A DNA stretch of 64,000 nucleotides from Paroedura picta (lineage: Eukaryota > Chordata > Lepidosauria > Squamata > Gekkonidae), in assembly GCF_049243985.1 (NCBI RefSeq), contig NC_135384.1:12272501-12336500 (forward strand), read 5' to 3'. Position numbers and translations under genes: made by a program. Below, piece after piece: positions 32,601-43,095 of the stretch. The notes under the pieces were generated by a model. The model did no database searches. It had not been told where the DNA came from and saw nothing but the letters and a program-made list of their open reading frames with translations. Positions within the stretch are counted from its first letter, which is position 1. Every line of letters begins with the position of its first letter.

Positions 32601-33906
32601 TTTTTGTTGTTATGTGCGAAGTTGTGTCCGACCCATCGCGACCCCATGGACAATGATCCTCCAGGCCTTCCTGTCTTCTACCATTCCCCGGAGTCCATTT
32701 AAGTTTGCACCTACTGCTTCAGTGACTCCATCCAGCCACCTCATTCTCTGTCGTCCCCTTCTTCTTTTGCCCTCGATCGCTCCCAGCATTAGGCTCTTCT
32801 CCAGGGAGTCCTTCCTTCTCATGAGGTGGCCAAAATATTTGAGTTTCATCTTCAGGATCTGGCCTTCTAAAGAGCAGTCAGGGCTGATCTCCTCTAGGAC
32901 TGACCGGTTTGTTCGCCTTGCAGTCCAAGGGACTCGCAAGAGTCTTCTCCAGCACCAGAGTTCAAAAGCCTCAATTCTTTGATGCTCGGCCTTCCTTATG
33001 GTCCAACTTTCGCAGCCATACATTGCAACTGGGAAGACCATAGCCTTGACTAAACGCACTTTTGTTGGCAGGGTGATGTCTCTGCTTTTTAGGATGCTGT
33101 CTAGATTTGCCATAGCTTTCCTCCCCAGGAGCAAGCGTCTTTTAATTTCTTTGCTGCAGTCCCCATCTGCAGTGATCTTGGAGCCCAGGAAAATAAAATC
33201 TGTCACTATCTCCATTTCTTCCCCTTCTATTTGCCAGGAATTGAGAGGGCCGGATGCCATGATCTTTGTTTTCTTGATGTTGAGTTTCAAGCCAACTTTG
33301 GCACTCTCCTCCTTCACCCGCATCAACAGGCTCTTTAGTTCCTCTTCACTTTCTGCCATTAGAGTGGTATCATCTGCATATCTGAGGTTGTTGATATTTC
33401 TCCCTGCAATCTTGATCCCAATTTGTGACTCCTCTAATCCCGCATTTCTCATGATGTGCTCTGCATACAAGTTAAATAGGCAAGGCGACAGTATACAGCC
33501 TTGCCGAACTCCTTTCTCAATTTTGAACCAGTCAGTGATTCCATGTTCAGTTCTCACTGTTGCTTCTTGACCTGCATATAAATTTCTCAAGAGACAAATA
33601 AGATGCTCTGGTATTCCCATCTCTTTAAGAACTTGCCACAATTTGTTGTGTTCCACACAATCAAAGGCTTTAGCATAGTCAATGAAGCAGAAGTAGACGT
33701 TCTTCTGGTACTCCCTAGCTTTCTCCATGATCCAGCGTATGTTGGCAATTTGATCTCTAGTTCCTCTGCCTCTTCGAAATCCTGCCTGTACTTCTGGAAG
33801 TTCTCGGTCCACATATTGCTGGAGCCTAGCTTGTAGGATTTTGAGCATAACTTTGCTAGCATGAGAAATTAGTGCAATGGTGCGGTAGTTTGAACATTCT
33901 TTTTTT
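32601..33906 (-). mobile_element. RTE/BovB LINE, 5'-truncated
   Basis: Minus-strand insertion containing the 3' half of BovB. It ends with the RTE-type 3' sequence (GTTGTCCATGGGGTCGC on the minus strand, near 32645-32629) and TTTGTTGTTATGTGCGAAG next to the target. The body holds RT and the C-terminal domain. CATTCTTTTTTT occurs at both boundaries (32594-32605, 33895-33906), a possible target duplication, although part of the right copy could be BovB sequence. OR4 3' flank appears to resume at about 33907. Confidence 0.9.
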
Positions 33907-33923
33907 AGCATGATGAATTCCAT
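32610..33923 (-). CDS. BovB reverse transcriptase, C-terminal half, open frame
   Basis: Uninterrupted 437-residue frame: ECSNYRTIALISHASKVMLK, VQAGFRRGRGTRDQIANIRW, FCFIDYAKAFDCVEH, GVRQGCILSPCLFNLYAE, catalytic LRYADDTTLMAES, then the RTE-type C-terminal domain with YGCESWTIRKAEHQRIEAFE, WCWRRLLRVPW, GHLMRR and RRGRQRMRWLDG. The endonuclease is missing (5' truncation), so the element cannot move itself. No internal stops over 1.3 kb indicates a young insertion. The first few codons of the frame are genomic flank. Confidence 0.92.
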   Translation of the reverse strand: MEFIMLKKECSNYRTIALISHASKVMLKILQARLQQYVDRELPEVQAGFRRGRGTRDQIANIRWIMEKAREYQKNVYFCFIDYAKAFDCVEHNKLWQVLKEMGIPEHLICLLRNLYAGQEATVRTEHGITDWFKIEKGVRQGCILSPCLFNLYAEHIMRNAGLEESQIGIKIAGRNINNLRYADDTTLMAESEEELKSLLMRVKEESAKVGLKLNIKKTKIMASGPLNSWQIEGEEMEIVTDFIFLGSKITADGDCSKEIKRRLLLGRKAMANLDSILKSRDITLPTKVRLVKAMVFPVAMYGCESWTIRKAEHQRIEAFELWCWRRLLRVPWTARRTNRSVLEEISPDCSLEGQILKMKLKYFGHLMRRKDSLEKSLMLGAIEGKRRRGRQRMRWLDGVTEAVGANLNGLRGMVEDRKAWRIIVHGVAMGRTQLRT

Positions 33924-35221
33924 AGTGTGTATCTTTGAAATTCCACAGTAAGAATACTGGGTTATCTTGTCAATATGTGGACATTATTTTCTTTTAAGAA
34001 TAAATACTGTCCCTATGATAGAGTAATATTTTGTGTGTTCAATAAAATATTACTTGATTTTGAAAGGCTACTACCTTACTCTCTTTTGGAGTCCAGACCA
34101 AAAGCTTTATTTTAACAAAAAAATTTAAGTAAGGGGTTGCTCTTTTCGTTTTTAGTCTGTATCTAGCCTGTTGTGAAGATTATTTCAGATTGTTAAATGT
34201 TTTATAATCTGTGTTGCAAAGCCTTTTGTTGTGCTGTCATGTTGTTTTTGGATTTTTTTTTGGGGGGGGGGCTTTTAATGATGGATAAATTTAATTTTTT
34301 TTTAATGATTTCATCTCTTTTACTATGTAAGCTGCTTTGAGCTGGCCTCTGAAGAGGTAGTGTCAATATGTCCTGAATAATAAATGACGGGACTGTGATG
34401 CTCATCAAGAAAAAGGATACATTTATGATTGCAGGCCTAGAGCTCAATGAGATGAGGTCTTCCAGAGAGACGCCAGACTACATTTTGAAAAACAAAAACA
34501 AAACAGGCCAAAACATTTACTGATTTCAGCTCTTCACACTGGCAAAAGATGGGGGTGGATCTCAGAAAATCAAGTGACCTGCCTGCTGTTCAATGAACAT
34601 TCTACAGCACACCTGCTAGGCAAAAAACCTGAGCGTGGCAAATATGAGTGGTGTCAGAAGAGTGTCCACCTCTAAATAATTCCATGTGACTCCTGGGGTG
34701 AGTCTTGGTGCCACCTCCTTCTCCGAAAACCATGTGGTGGCTCAAACTTCCAGAACCCTTTAAAAAGTCCCCCAAAGGGGAAGGTGGACACAGAGACCCA
34801 TCTCCCCCAATAGGATTTCCCCACATATGTAAAACTGTTAGATGTGACGATTAGATCTATATTAAATAAACGAAACCAATAAAAAAGGGGAGGATGGGTG
34901 GGGATCCACAAAACCCACACTTCTGGAGAAAATCCTATGCAGGCTCTGTGACACAACAACATAGAGCCTGCCCTAAAACTTCCTGTGCTTGACTGAGCCA
35001 GCCCATCTGAATGATGTGGAGCCCTGATGTTCCCACCTTAATTCGCTGATAAACTAAGGATGGGAAAGCCTCCTACCAAACTCCTCCAGCAATGCAACCA
35101 TTTTGTGGTAAGTCATGGCCATGATTATAGTTATTTAACAGGCTATTTCCCAAGGTCTGTGCAGGCAAATATTTAATACATGTTTGTCTCAAATAATTTG
35201 CACATGTTCCAATAGAGATGT
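33907..35221. other. Downstream flank of OR4 and intergenic sequence
   Basis: Includes possible polyadenylation signals (AATAAA near 34039) and a short LINE-like 3' tail near 34320-34385 (GTAAGCTGCTTTGAGC, TAATAAATGA). No gene recognised. Confidence 0.45.
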
Positions 35222-35345
35222 TTGAGCGACAGCGTGGTATAATGGTTAACAGCATCAGCCTCTAATCTGGAGAATCAGTTTGATTCCCCATGCCTTCACA
35301 TGCAGCCAGCTGGGAGACCTTGGGCCAGTTACAGCTCTCAGAGCT
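35222..35345 (+). mobile_element. Sauria-type SINE, 5' part
   Basis: tRNA-like head AGCGTGGTATAATGGTTAAC, CCTCTAATCTGGAGAATC, box B-like GTTTGATTCCCC, CACATGCAGCCAGCTGGG. Old and truncated. Confidence 0.65.
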
Positions 35346-35669
35346 CTATCTGAATGGATATCCCAGTTCCTGAACCAGGAAAAGGCTTTTCTTTCCTCCT
35401 ATTTCCTGTCCATGGCTTGCCATGGCCAAGAGAAAGGGGGAGATCTCCCACGAAGGAGGGATATTCTGGGACTTCCCTTCCACTTTTCTGTTGGTCATGA
35501 TACCTCACCTGTTCCATGGCTTTTCATGGGCAGCAGAAAGCAGGGCCATTTAAATGTTTGTGGTTCAGTTCAGTTTGTGGCTTGTGACTGAAGCATTAAC
35601 CAAACCATGAATCAAACTGAATAGATATGCCAGTTCCTGAACCATTTGTGTAGGCTGATGGACCATTTA

Positions 35670-36362
35670 AAAGTGTAAAACCTTGCTTTGATGCCATATA
35701 TCTAGAGGCTGTGGTAGATTGGCTCAAGCTGAGTTGGATGAAGTTAAATCCAGCTAAAACAGAGGTCCTCTGACTGGGTAGAGATGGAGGGGTTTAGTAC
35801 AACTCCCTGCTCTTGATGGGGTTGATTTAATACCTTTAGCTTTGATGTGTTCCTAGATGCCACCTTATCTACAGAGGACCTGCTCACAACTGTTGTGCAC
35901 TGCAGCAACAACAAACGAGGTGGGTGTGGGGCAGTACAATGACAGTCAGGAATGAGCTCCAGTGTAACAAAAAAAATGAAACTATTATGCAGTTTAATTA
36001 CAGCCTGTACTGTTATAATCACTCCTCTCTTTTTAACAGATTACATCTTAATATATAGCAACTACGTTGACAATGAAATGCCAGGGAAAAGGACATAAGA
36101 CTAGTAATTATAATGATTTATCTGTTAGAATTAACTGCAACAACTGCAATTAAACTGCCTAATAGTTTCATTGACAGGCAAAGCAGACTATCCTTGAAAA
36201 TGGTCTGGAAACTCAAACTAGTCCGGAATGCAGCAGCTCGGTTACTTACCAGGATCCAATGGAATGCACACATTATAGCTTTGCTATCCCAACTGCACTG
36301 GCTCCAGACTGGAGACCGAATCAGACTGAAGGTTCTTATTCTTATGTTTGAAGCCCTAAACT
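35670..36362 (+). mobile_element. L2-type LINE fragment
   Basis: Decayed RT C-terminal region: LEAVVDWLKLSWMKLNPAKT (L2 consensus W...LKLNPTKTEVL) at about 35700-35765, and LKLVRNAAARLLTRIQWNAH, LHWLQTGDRIRLKVLILMFE at about 36205-36360 (L2 consensus QLVQNAAARLLTGT, LHWLPV..RI.FK.LLL). Internal stops; not functional. Confidence 0.75.
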
Positions 36363-36548
36363 AGGTGTTCCCAAAGTGGGTGGTAGGCCCCCCTGGGGGG
36401 CTGTGGAAGAATCCAAGGGGGCGCTGAGGAATTTGGGGGCAGTCGGGGGTAGCAGTCTGACTCTTCCTTCTGCGGTTGTATTTTCCTAGCGAGAGACGTT
36501 CCAAGGTGGCTTGCCATTGCCTTACTCTGGGTAGCCGCGGGCGGTTTA
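36363..36548. mobile_element. Possible hAT-like non-autonomous element
   Basis: Begins GGTGTTCCCAAAGTGGGTGG and continues with GGGGGGCTG and GGGGGCGCTGAGGAA, which resembles a widespread vertebrate hAT-derived repeat. Ends not resolved. Confidence 0.4.
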
Positions 36549-36715
36549 AAGATGATTATTACTATTATTTCCAAATACTTTGTTATAAATGAGAGAAGCC
36601 CAAGAGTTTATATTCTGTTTTTGTAATTCATGTTATTTCTTCAGGTACCCCCCACCTTGAACTCATATACACTTTGTTTGCTCATCCTGGCCTTTTGATC
36701 CTGTGTCATTTAGCA

Positions 36716-36804
36716 CAGGGATAATCAACCTGTGCATTTGCTGGCAGGGGCTCATGGGAATTGTAGTCCATGGACATCTGGAGGACCACAGGTTGACTAC
36801 CCTG
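36716..36804. mobile_element. hAT MITE with 8-bp target duplication
   Basis: 89 bp from CAGGGATAATCAACCTG to GGTTGACTACCCTG, flanked by ATTTAGCA on both sides (36708-36715 and 36805-36812). The paralogous segment near 41735-41750 (GTGTCATTTAGCTGGATTTG) lacks the insertion and shows the empty site. Confidence 0.93.
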
Positions 36805-36990
36805 ATTTAGCAGCTGGATTTAGTCCTCATAAAAGAAATCGGATGTCTTCGGTGTGTATTTCTCTCCCATAAATTTGACCCTTTTTCATGTAATCTGACC
36901 CAGACATGCTGTATTAATTATCATTTTCTGTTAGTCAAAAAACCAGAAGAAATAATATAGCAAAGAGAAAAGGGTGTCAGCCTTAGATTG

Positions 36991-37044
36991 CAATTAAGTG
37001 AATTGAACTCATGGGAGTAAGTTGCCAGCCACAGAATATAAATG
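36991..37044 (+). promoter_or_regulatory. Candidate OR promoter block (OR5)
   Basis: CAATTAAG (36991-36998, homeodomain-like), ACTCATGGGAG (37007-37017, Olf/EBF-like) and AATATAAATG (37035-37044, TATA-like). The same order and 16-bp start-to-start spacing recur at 41920, 55701 and 60040. It lies 1.8 kb upstream of the OR5 coding exon. A plausible first-exon donor is AAG/GTACTTGT near 37205-37215. Function is inferred from known mammalian OR promoters, which combine O/E and homeodomain sites. Confidence 0.55.
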
Positions 37045-37844
37045 TATCTCTTTCTCATTTGCACAACCCTTTTTATTTGAGTTAGACAGAAATCAGGAAT
37101 GTACTTTGTAGTAAGTCCCACCGGAAGATATAAGGCCTTACTTGGGCAAAAGGATGCATAAATGGTAGGGTTAGGGGTTAGAAGAAACTGAATCTAACAG
37201 TATCAAGGTACTTGTACTTTTGCTTATTCCATCATGTATATAGTATTGCTGGTGTCTTTCGGTGTGCATCACAGTTTCTAGAGCTATTCTGCATTTTAGT
37301 TTTATAATACACCCTACGCATCTAACTGACCATTTGAGCATATGGAATGAAGATGCAATATTTGCAAACGCCGCTTCATTCTCAGCTGAAATCGATCTGG
37401 GGAATCCCAAATGAAAAAAAGAACTATTTGGATCACTGCGTGTTCCAGGGGATCCAATACATATAAGATTGTGGAATGAATAACTGTGTGTCTTTGGGTG
37501 CTTGGAATTATTGTTGAACAGTGTCCACGTTATTCCTTTCATCATCCTTTTAATTTCTTTTTTGAAAATGTTGCATTGTACAACAATCCTGGTTAAAAAT
37601 AAACGTTGCAACAGAGCTTTTAAGTATAGAATAAGAGTACGCATCGCTGCTCAGTTTCCATGCACTGATAATTCCATGTACACACTGTCAATGCGCAGAC
37701 CAGCTGCAAACGCACAGCATCACTCCATGAGCTTTGTTGTGAAGTGGCCAGAATCCATCAGCATGGATCTTGTACTAACTTAGGTCAGTGCAATTTAGTA
37801 CAAGGAGGTTGTTTTTGAGTCAGGAAACCAAAGGCTGAGAGATG

Positions 37845-37976
37845 GATAAAGATAAAGATAAAGATAAAGATAAAGATAAAGATAAAGATAAAGATAAAGA
37901 TAAAGATAAAGATAAAGATAAAGATAAAGATAAAGATAAAGATAAAGATAAAGATAAAGATAAAGATAAAGATAAA
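37845..37976 (+). repeat. (GATAAA)22 hexanucleotide array
   Basis: Twenty-two uninterrupted GATAAA units. The opposite strand has a long open frame of alternating Ile and Phe, which is an artefact of the repeat. Confidence 0.98.
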
Positions 37977-38061
37977 ATACAGTGGGATATTCCTTATCAG
38001 GAACAAAATGAACAGTGAAACAAATCCAACATGAGAAAACAAGTCAGGAACCTGAAACTGA

Positions 38062-38640
38062 GAATATACATATAAAATATAAATATTTATTATTAGGTGC
38101 ACATGAAGCAGATTAAAATCATTAAAACATATACATCCCAATTTGTGCAATATTTCACAGCCCGTCTCAATGCTTATACAGGGCATGACCAAAGATATTT
38201 CAACCCAGAGGGACTTCATCAGTGGCCATGTAAACCATAAGCACACATATAGTATGCTTATACAGTATCCCGTATGGTTTACACATGAGGAGGCATGCTG
38301 AAGATGGAATCTTTGCAGTGGACTGAATGGTTGTTCTTGAAGACTTTGATTTTAGATTGTGAGCTCCACAGTTTAAAGGATTATTAAATATTGCAGACAG
38401 ATTAATATTTTATGATTCCTATGCTATCTATCAGGTCTTATTATTGTACTGTATCATTATACTGGTGCATGTGATTTACTTGAACACTGATGAAACACAT
38501 TTGATCTATGGTCATACCATGTGCAAGCATTGAGATTGTACGTGCAATATCACGCAGACTGTAATTCATATGTTTTAATGATGTTTAATCTGTTTAATGT
38601 GCACTTAATAATAAATAGTTGTATTTTAACTTCATATAGA
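38062..38640. mobile_element. Fold-back element with long inverted arms
   Basis: The left arm (about 38065-38235) is an imperfect inverted copy of the right arm (about 38475-38640). Both outer ends carry TTTATTATTA..GTGCAC and AACATATG-type blocks. An inner shorter palindrome (TGTAAACCAT ... ATGGTTTACA) lies near 38229-38283. There is no coding capacity. It sits in the presumed intron between the candidate promoter and coding exon of OR5. Family not determined. Confidence 0.6.
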
Positions 38641-38853
38641 TTTGCTCCTCCTTTGGGTTGCTGACATATATCTGAGGCCAGCAAATATGAGACCTTGTTT
38701 ACTACTTATCTGGTCCCTGATGAAGAATATCCCATTTACTCCACATTCAATTCAATACAGGAAGCCAGACTAATTGTTAATTGAAATTACTGAAATAAAA
38801 TTGTTTCTCTAATATGTCCTACAGGCATACTACAGCCGGAAATTGAAGGCATA

Positions 38854-39807
38854 ATGCTCAACATTACCTCCACAACTGAATTTCTGCTCCTGGAGTTTTC
38901 AGACATCCGAGAACTACAGATCTTGCATTTCTTCATATTCTTAGCAGTATACTTTACTGCAGTGACTGGCAATCTTCTCATCGTAATTGCTGTAGCCCTT
39001 GATCATCACCTGCACACCCCCATGTACTTTTTTCTCATGAATCTGGCACTTCTGGATCTTGGCATGGTTTCCATCACAGTACCCAAAGCTATGGCCAATT
39101 CCTTCCTGAACACCAGGTCCATTTCTTATTCTGCATGTGTAGCTCAGGTTTTCTTTCTCTTCTCCCTTGGATGGTCAAATTTGGCCATCTTAACAATAAT
39201 GGCACATGATCGGTATGTCGCTATCTGCAATCCATTGCAATATGAGACAATTATGCACAGACGAGCCTGCATTCAGATGGCAATCAGTGCATGGATAACA
39301 GGAATATTCTATGGTATATTAAACATTGGAGGGACTTTTGCCATCACCTTTTGCTCCAACATGATCAATCAGTTCTTCTGTGAAGTACCACAGATTCTCA
39401 AACTCTCCTGTTCTGACATGTATCTAGTGGAAGTTGGTATTATTATATTTGACTTTTCACTTGGACTAGGATGCTTCATCTTCATCATTGTCTCCTACTT
39501 GCCAATTTTTGCAGCAGTGCTCAGAATCCCTTCTGTTCATGGTCAGAAAAAGGCCCTCTCCACTTGCCTTCCCCATATCACTGTGGTGTCTTTGCTTATA
39601 TTTAGTAGCCTCTTCACTTACATGAGGCCTCATAGTCACACTTCATCTAACCAAGATCTTATTTTTGCAATAATTTATGTTATTCTCCCTCCCTTGCTCA
39701 ATCCATTCATCTATGGCATGAGAAACAAAGAAATCAAGACCGCACTGTTGAAGCTCTCTGATTTGGGTCATTTTTCAAAAACAATTTCAAGGAAAGCTTT
39801 TGTATGA
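38854..39807 (+). CDS. Olfactory receptor, class II, OR14-like (OR5)
   Basis: Intact 317-residue receptor, first of the MAHDRY subfamily. Seen: NIT glycosylation signal (3-5), TGN in TM1 (38-40), HLHTPMYFFLMNLALLDLG (52-70), MAHDRYVAICNPLQY (116-130; His replaces the usual Tyr before DRY), TFAITFCSNMINQFFCEVPQ in loop 2, KKALSTCLPHITVV, and PPLLNPFIYGMRNKEIKTAL. The splice acceptor TAATATGTCCTACAG ends at 38824, leaving a 29-nt leader; OR6 to OR9 have the same layout. The array OR5-OR9 arose by tandem duplication of coding exon plus upstream region. Probably functional. Confidence 0.94.
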   Translation: MLNITSTTEFLLLEFSDIRELQILHFFIFLAVYFTAVTGNLLIVIAVALDHHLHTPMYFFLMNLALLDLGMVSITVPKAMANSFLNTRSISYSACVAQVFFLFSLGWSNLAILTIMAHDRYVAICNPLQYETIMHRRACIQMAISAWITGIFYGILNIGGTFAITFCSNMINQFFCEVPQILKLSCSDMYLVEVGIIIFDFSLGLGCFIFIIVSYLPIFAAVLRIPSVHGQKKALSTCLPHITVVSLLIFSSLFTYMRPHSHTSSNQDLIFAIIYVILPPLLNPFIYGMRNKEIKTALLKLSDLGHFSKTISRKAFV

Positions 39808-41919
39808 AACTGGGGTTGAATCATCTTGTGCAGAGAATTCAGTTTCTTTTAACATCAGATGGAGTGGGTAGTATTAGCTCAGCAAAAGGCAGAAATCGCC
39901 AGTGCTTCATGTAATCAATCAAGCCTGTTTACTCCCTAAGATTAGGCATAAAAAATGGGTGCTGGCTCAGTAAAGTGAGCTTCAGTGCAGGCCGGGCCTA
40001 AGTGCTGCAAACTCTGTCCCTAATAGACGTTGAAGTTTTGGACTTCTCATTGCCATGCAGCAGCAATGGGGTCAGCCTAGGATCTGGGAGACCCAGGTTC
40101 AATTTTTTGTTCTTCCTTAAAGCCCACTGAAGACCTTGGACCAGTCCCTCTCTCTCCACTTATCCTACAGCTTACAAAGTGCAGGTGTTGATGAATGCTT
40201 GCAATCCCAGCACTAGGAGAGGGGAAAAGGCTGTGCAGGCAATGGATCCTTCCAATGCAACCCCACCAATATACCCAATCTCTCTCAACTTTGGGTATAA
40301 ATGGCCCCAACTTTATTCGTTGTAACTGTAAGAAGTCTTGGTACAGCATGGGATAATTGGATCTTGTCACTTACTGACCTGCCTGCCAGTCAATGTACCC
40401 CATGCCATCCAGCCCACTTGCTTGGGTGGTGGGAAACCATGGGATGGCAGGTTGTTGGATTCCACTAGAACTATTGTCACTATGACCTTTTATGCATGGC
40501 GGCAGCTACCCCGTGCTGCCACCGCTAGCGCAGGCATTATGACCCATGCATAATGGGCCTAAGTGACCTTCCTTGCAACTTGAGAGTGAGGGTACCACAT
40601 TGGAAGGCATGCTGAACATTTCTCTTTTAAGCCCTCACCCCCAAGATCCCTTTAGGAGATGCCTACACACCAAGGGAATTAGCATGCAGGCTGGTTTCCC
40701 CAAAATGGACTCAAACCCAAACTTATATAGTCCTGGTTGTGACTGATAAATTAAGGAAATCACCTGAACAAAAAACATCCCAAATGTCCCCTCTCCCAAA
40801 GAAATGACAGCCCACAAGCCCCTGCATGCATTCTCCCAAGAGCCCATTAACATCTAGTGAGGGATGGGAGTGCAAGATATTCAATCTGGCCAAATGAGCT
40901 GGTGGGGTGGAGTGGTGTATTTATCCCCAAATACTCCTCCTCCCTCCATCTCCTTTTCAGCCAGTTCATGACTCATCATAGGTCATCCTGGAAAGGGGAC
41001 AGGCTTAACTATCATGCTCTTACATGCATCTGTTCCCCACCTGCCCACGTGACATGTTCCTCTTTGCTGGCCTCACCTGGCAATGGCTCCAATCACCCTG
41101 CTGGCTCTCTCTACCCATTCAGGACTGAAAATGGGAAGCATGGGTGAGACGGGGCCCAGAGCTTGCAGTCCCAGCTCCTAGCTGAGGAGAGTGTGCAGTG
41201 CAGGCACAGATTCTGTCTAATGCAAACCCCAAAATAAACACAATCACTCTCAACTTTTGGAATAAATTGGCCAACACTTTACTGGTCACTGCCGTAAGAT
41301 GTTTTGATACAGCATACGATAACCAGATCCTGGCATCAACAGATCCACCTGCTCAAGAATCCATCCAACAGGCGTCAGATTAAAATCTGTCTACACCTGA
41401 AGATTTAAAATGTTAGAATAGGTGGTTTGCGAATTATTAACAATGTTAACCATTTTAAAACTTAATGTAATCCTTATTGTATCATTTGTTGTACATATGT
41501 ATTATATTTGTGTTGCTTTACTTGATGTTACCAGCCATGATTCAGTCAAGCAGGTTGGAATACAAGAACAAATTTATTATTGTTATAATTATTACATCCT
41601 GATATTTTGCAATAAATGAGAGAGACCAAAACATGTATATTCTGTTTACATTATTTATGTTATTTCTGCAGGGTTCCCCCCCTGAACTCATGTACACCTT
41701 CATTGCACATCCTGGCTTACTGATCCTGTGTCATTTAGCTGGATTTGGTCCTCATAGAATAAATCTGATGGAGTTATAGGTCTGGGTTATTCTCTCGTGA
41801 TTTTGATTTTATTTCATGTAATCTGACACAGACATGCTGTATTAATTCTCAAGTTATCTTGGGGGGGGGACGGAACAGAAGAAACAATGTGGCAAAGAGA
41901 AGGTGTCAGCTTCACATTG
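39808..41919. other. Intergenic sequence with local repeats
   Basis: 40188-40390 and 41159-41357 are diverged direct copies of each other (shared CTCTCAACTTT, then TGGTACAGCAT / TGATACAGCAT), about 970 bp apart. A short MITE at 40484-40559 lies in between. From about 41608 the sequence is the paralogue of 36577 onward (upstream region of the next OR). No gene is recognised. Confidence 0.5.
40484..40559. mobile_element. Short MITE fragment related to 13030-13365
   Basis: The right end CCATGCATAATGGGCC is identical to that of 13030-13365. The left end (GACCTTTTATGCATGG) is a diverged inverted copy. GC-rich interior, about 76 bp. Confidence 0.65.
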
Positions 41920-41961
41920 CAATTAAGTGAATTGAACTCTAGGGAGTAAATTGCCAGCCAC
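41920..41961 (+). promoter_or_regulatory. Candidate OR promoter block (OR6)
   Basis: CAATTAAG (41920-41927) and ACTCTAGGGAG (41936-41946) at the same 16-bp spacing as at 36991; a TATA-like ACATAAATGG follows within 30 bp. It lies 1.6 kb upstream of OR6. A possible donor AAG/GTTCTTGT is near 42130. Confidence 0.55.
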
Positions 41962-42337
41962 AGGACATAAATGGATCTCTTTCTCATCGACACAACCTTT
42001 TTATTTGGGTTTGATGGAAATTAGGAATGCACGTTGTAGCAAGTCCCATGTGAAGATGTAAACCCTTATTGGGTAAAAGGATGGATGAAGGTAGCAGCTG
42101 GAGAAAAAAAAAATCAAATCTAACGTTATCAAGGTTCTTGTATATTTTCTCATTGTATTATGTGTTCAGTATTGCTGGTGTATTTTGCTCTATATCACAG
42201 CTTTCTGCATTTTATTTTGATAATACATGCTAAGCATCTGTCTGACTATATGAGTATATGGAATGAAGATGCAATATTTGCAAGGTCTGCTACAAACTCT
42301 GCAGAAATTGACACAGGAGATCCCAAGATAAAAAGCA

Positions 42338-42721
42338 AGAAGAAGAAGAGTGGGTTCTTATATGCTGCTTTCCTCTACCAGAAAGAGTCTCAAAGCAGCT
42401 TACATTCACCTTCCCTTTTCTCTCCCCAAAACAGACACCCTGTGAGGTAGGTGAGGCTGAGAGAGCCCTGATATTACTGAAGCAGAAGAAGAATTGGTTC
42501 TTATATGCCGCTTTTCTCTACCTGAAGGAGTCTCAAAGCGACTTACATTCACCTTCCCTTCCTCTCCTCACAAAAGACACCCTGTGAGGTAGGAGAGGCT
42601 GTGAGAACCCTGTTATTACTGAAGAAGAAGAAGAGTGGGTTCTTATATGCCACTTTTCTCTACAGAAGGCTCACCAGATTAGAAGTCAGCGCTCCAACAC
42701 TCTACATCATGCTGGCTCTCT
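42338..42721 (-). mobile_element. Reiterated Sauria-type SINE (three 3' halves, one 5' head)
   Basis: Three consecutive units each begin (GAA)n-TTCTTATATGC: 42338-42480, 42481-42620 and 42621-42721. Only the last reaches the tRNA-like head (minus strand AGAGAGCCAGCATGATGTAG). The first two stop at the same internal point, GAGAGCCCTGAT(A)TTACTG and its counterpart. Read on the minus strand it is one head followed by three body/tail modules. Confidence 0.75.
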
Positions 42722-42985
42722 ATTTGGGTCACTGCCTCTTCCAGGGGAGTCAATTATATATAATATTGTACAATTGATAAGTATGTGTCTTTGTGTGTGC
42801 AGAATTATTGCAGAACACTGATGAAGCGACTCCTCCCATCATCCTTTCACTGTACTTGCTGAAATTGTTCTTCTTCTTGTATTTTAGAAGGCCTCTAAAG
42901 AGGCCAGCCACATATGCAAGGAGAAACGTTAGGGGCAAAAACTAACAGAACACGGCCACACAACCTGAGAAAACTACAAAAAACA

Positions 42986-42988
<3 letters not shown>

Positions 42989-43061
<73 letters not shown>
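42989..43061 (+). repeat. (GA)n microsatellite
   Basis: Uninterrupted GA run of 73 bp, directly upstream of a SINE head fragment. Confidence 0.97.
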
Positions 43062-43063
<2 letters not shown>

Positions 43064-43095
43064 TGGTGCAGTGGTTAGGAGTGCGGACTTCTGCC
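43062..43095 (+). mobile_element. Sauria-type SINE head fragment
   Basis: TTTGGTGCAGTGGTTAGGAG followed by TGCGGACTTCT, the first about 30 bp of the SINE, cut off by the next repeat. Confidence 0.6.

Noticed and set aside
37785-38246. Long minus-strand frame with repeated Ile-Phe
   Set aside because: It is the translation of the (GATAAA)22 array and its flanks; no protein family resemblance.
42989-43061. CRISPR-like regular repeat
   Set aside because: Simple dinucleotide repeat with no spacers; the sequence is vertebrate nuclear DNA.
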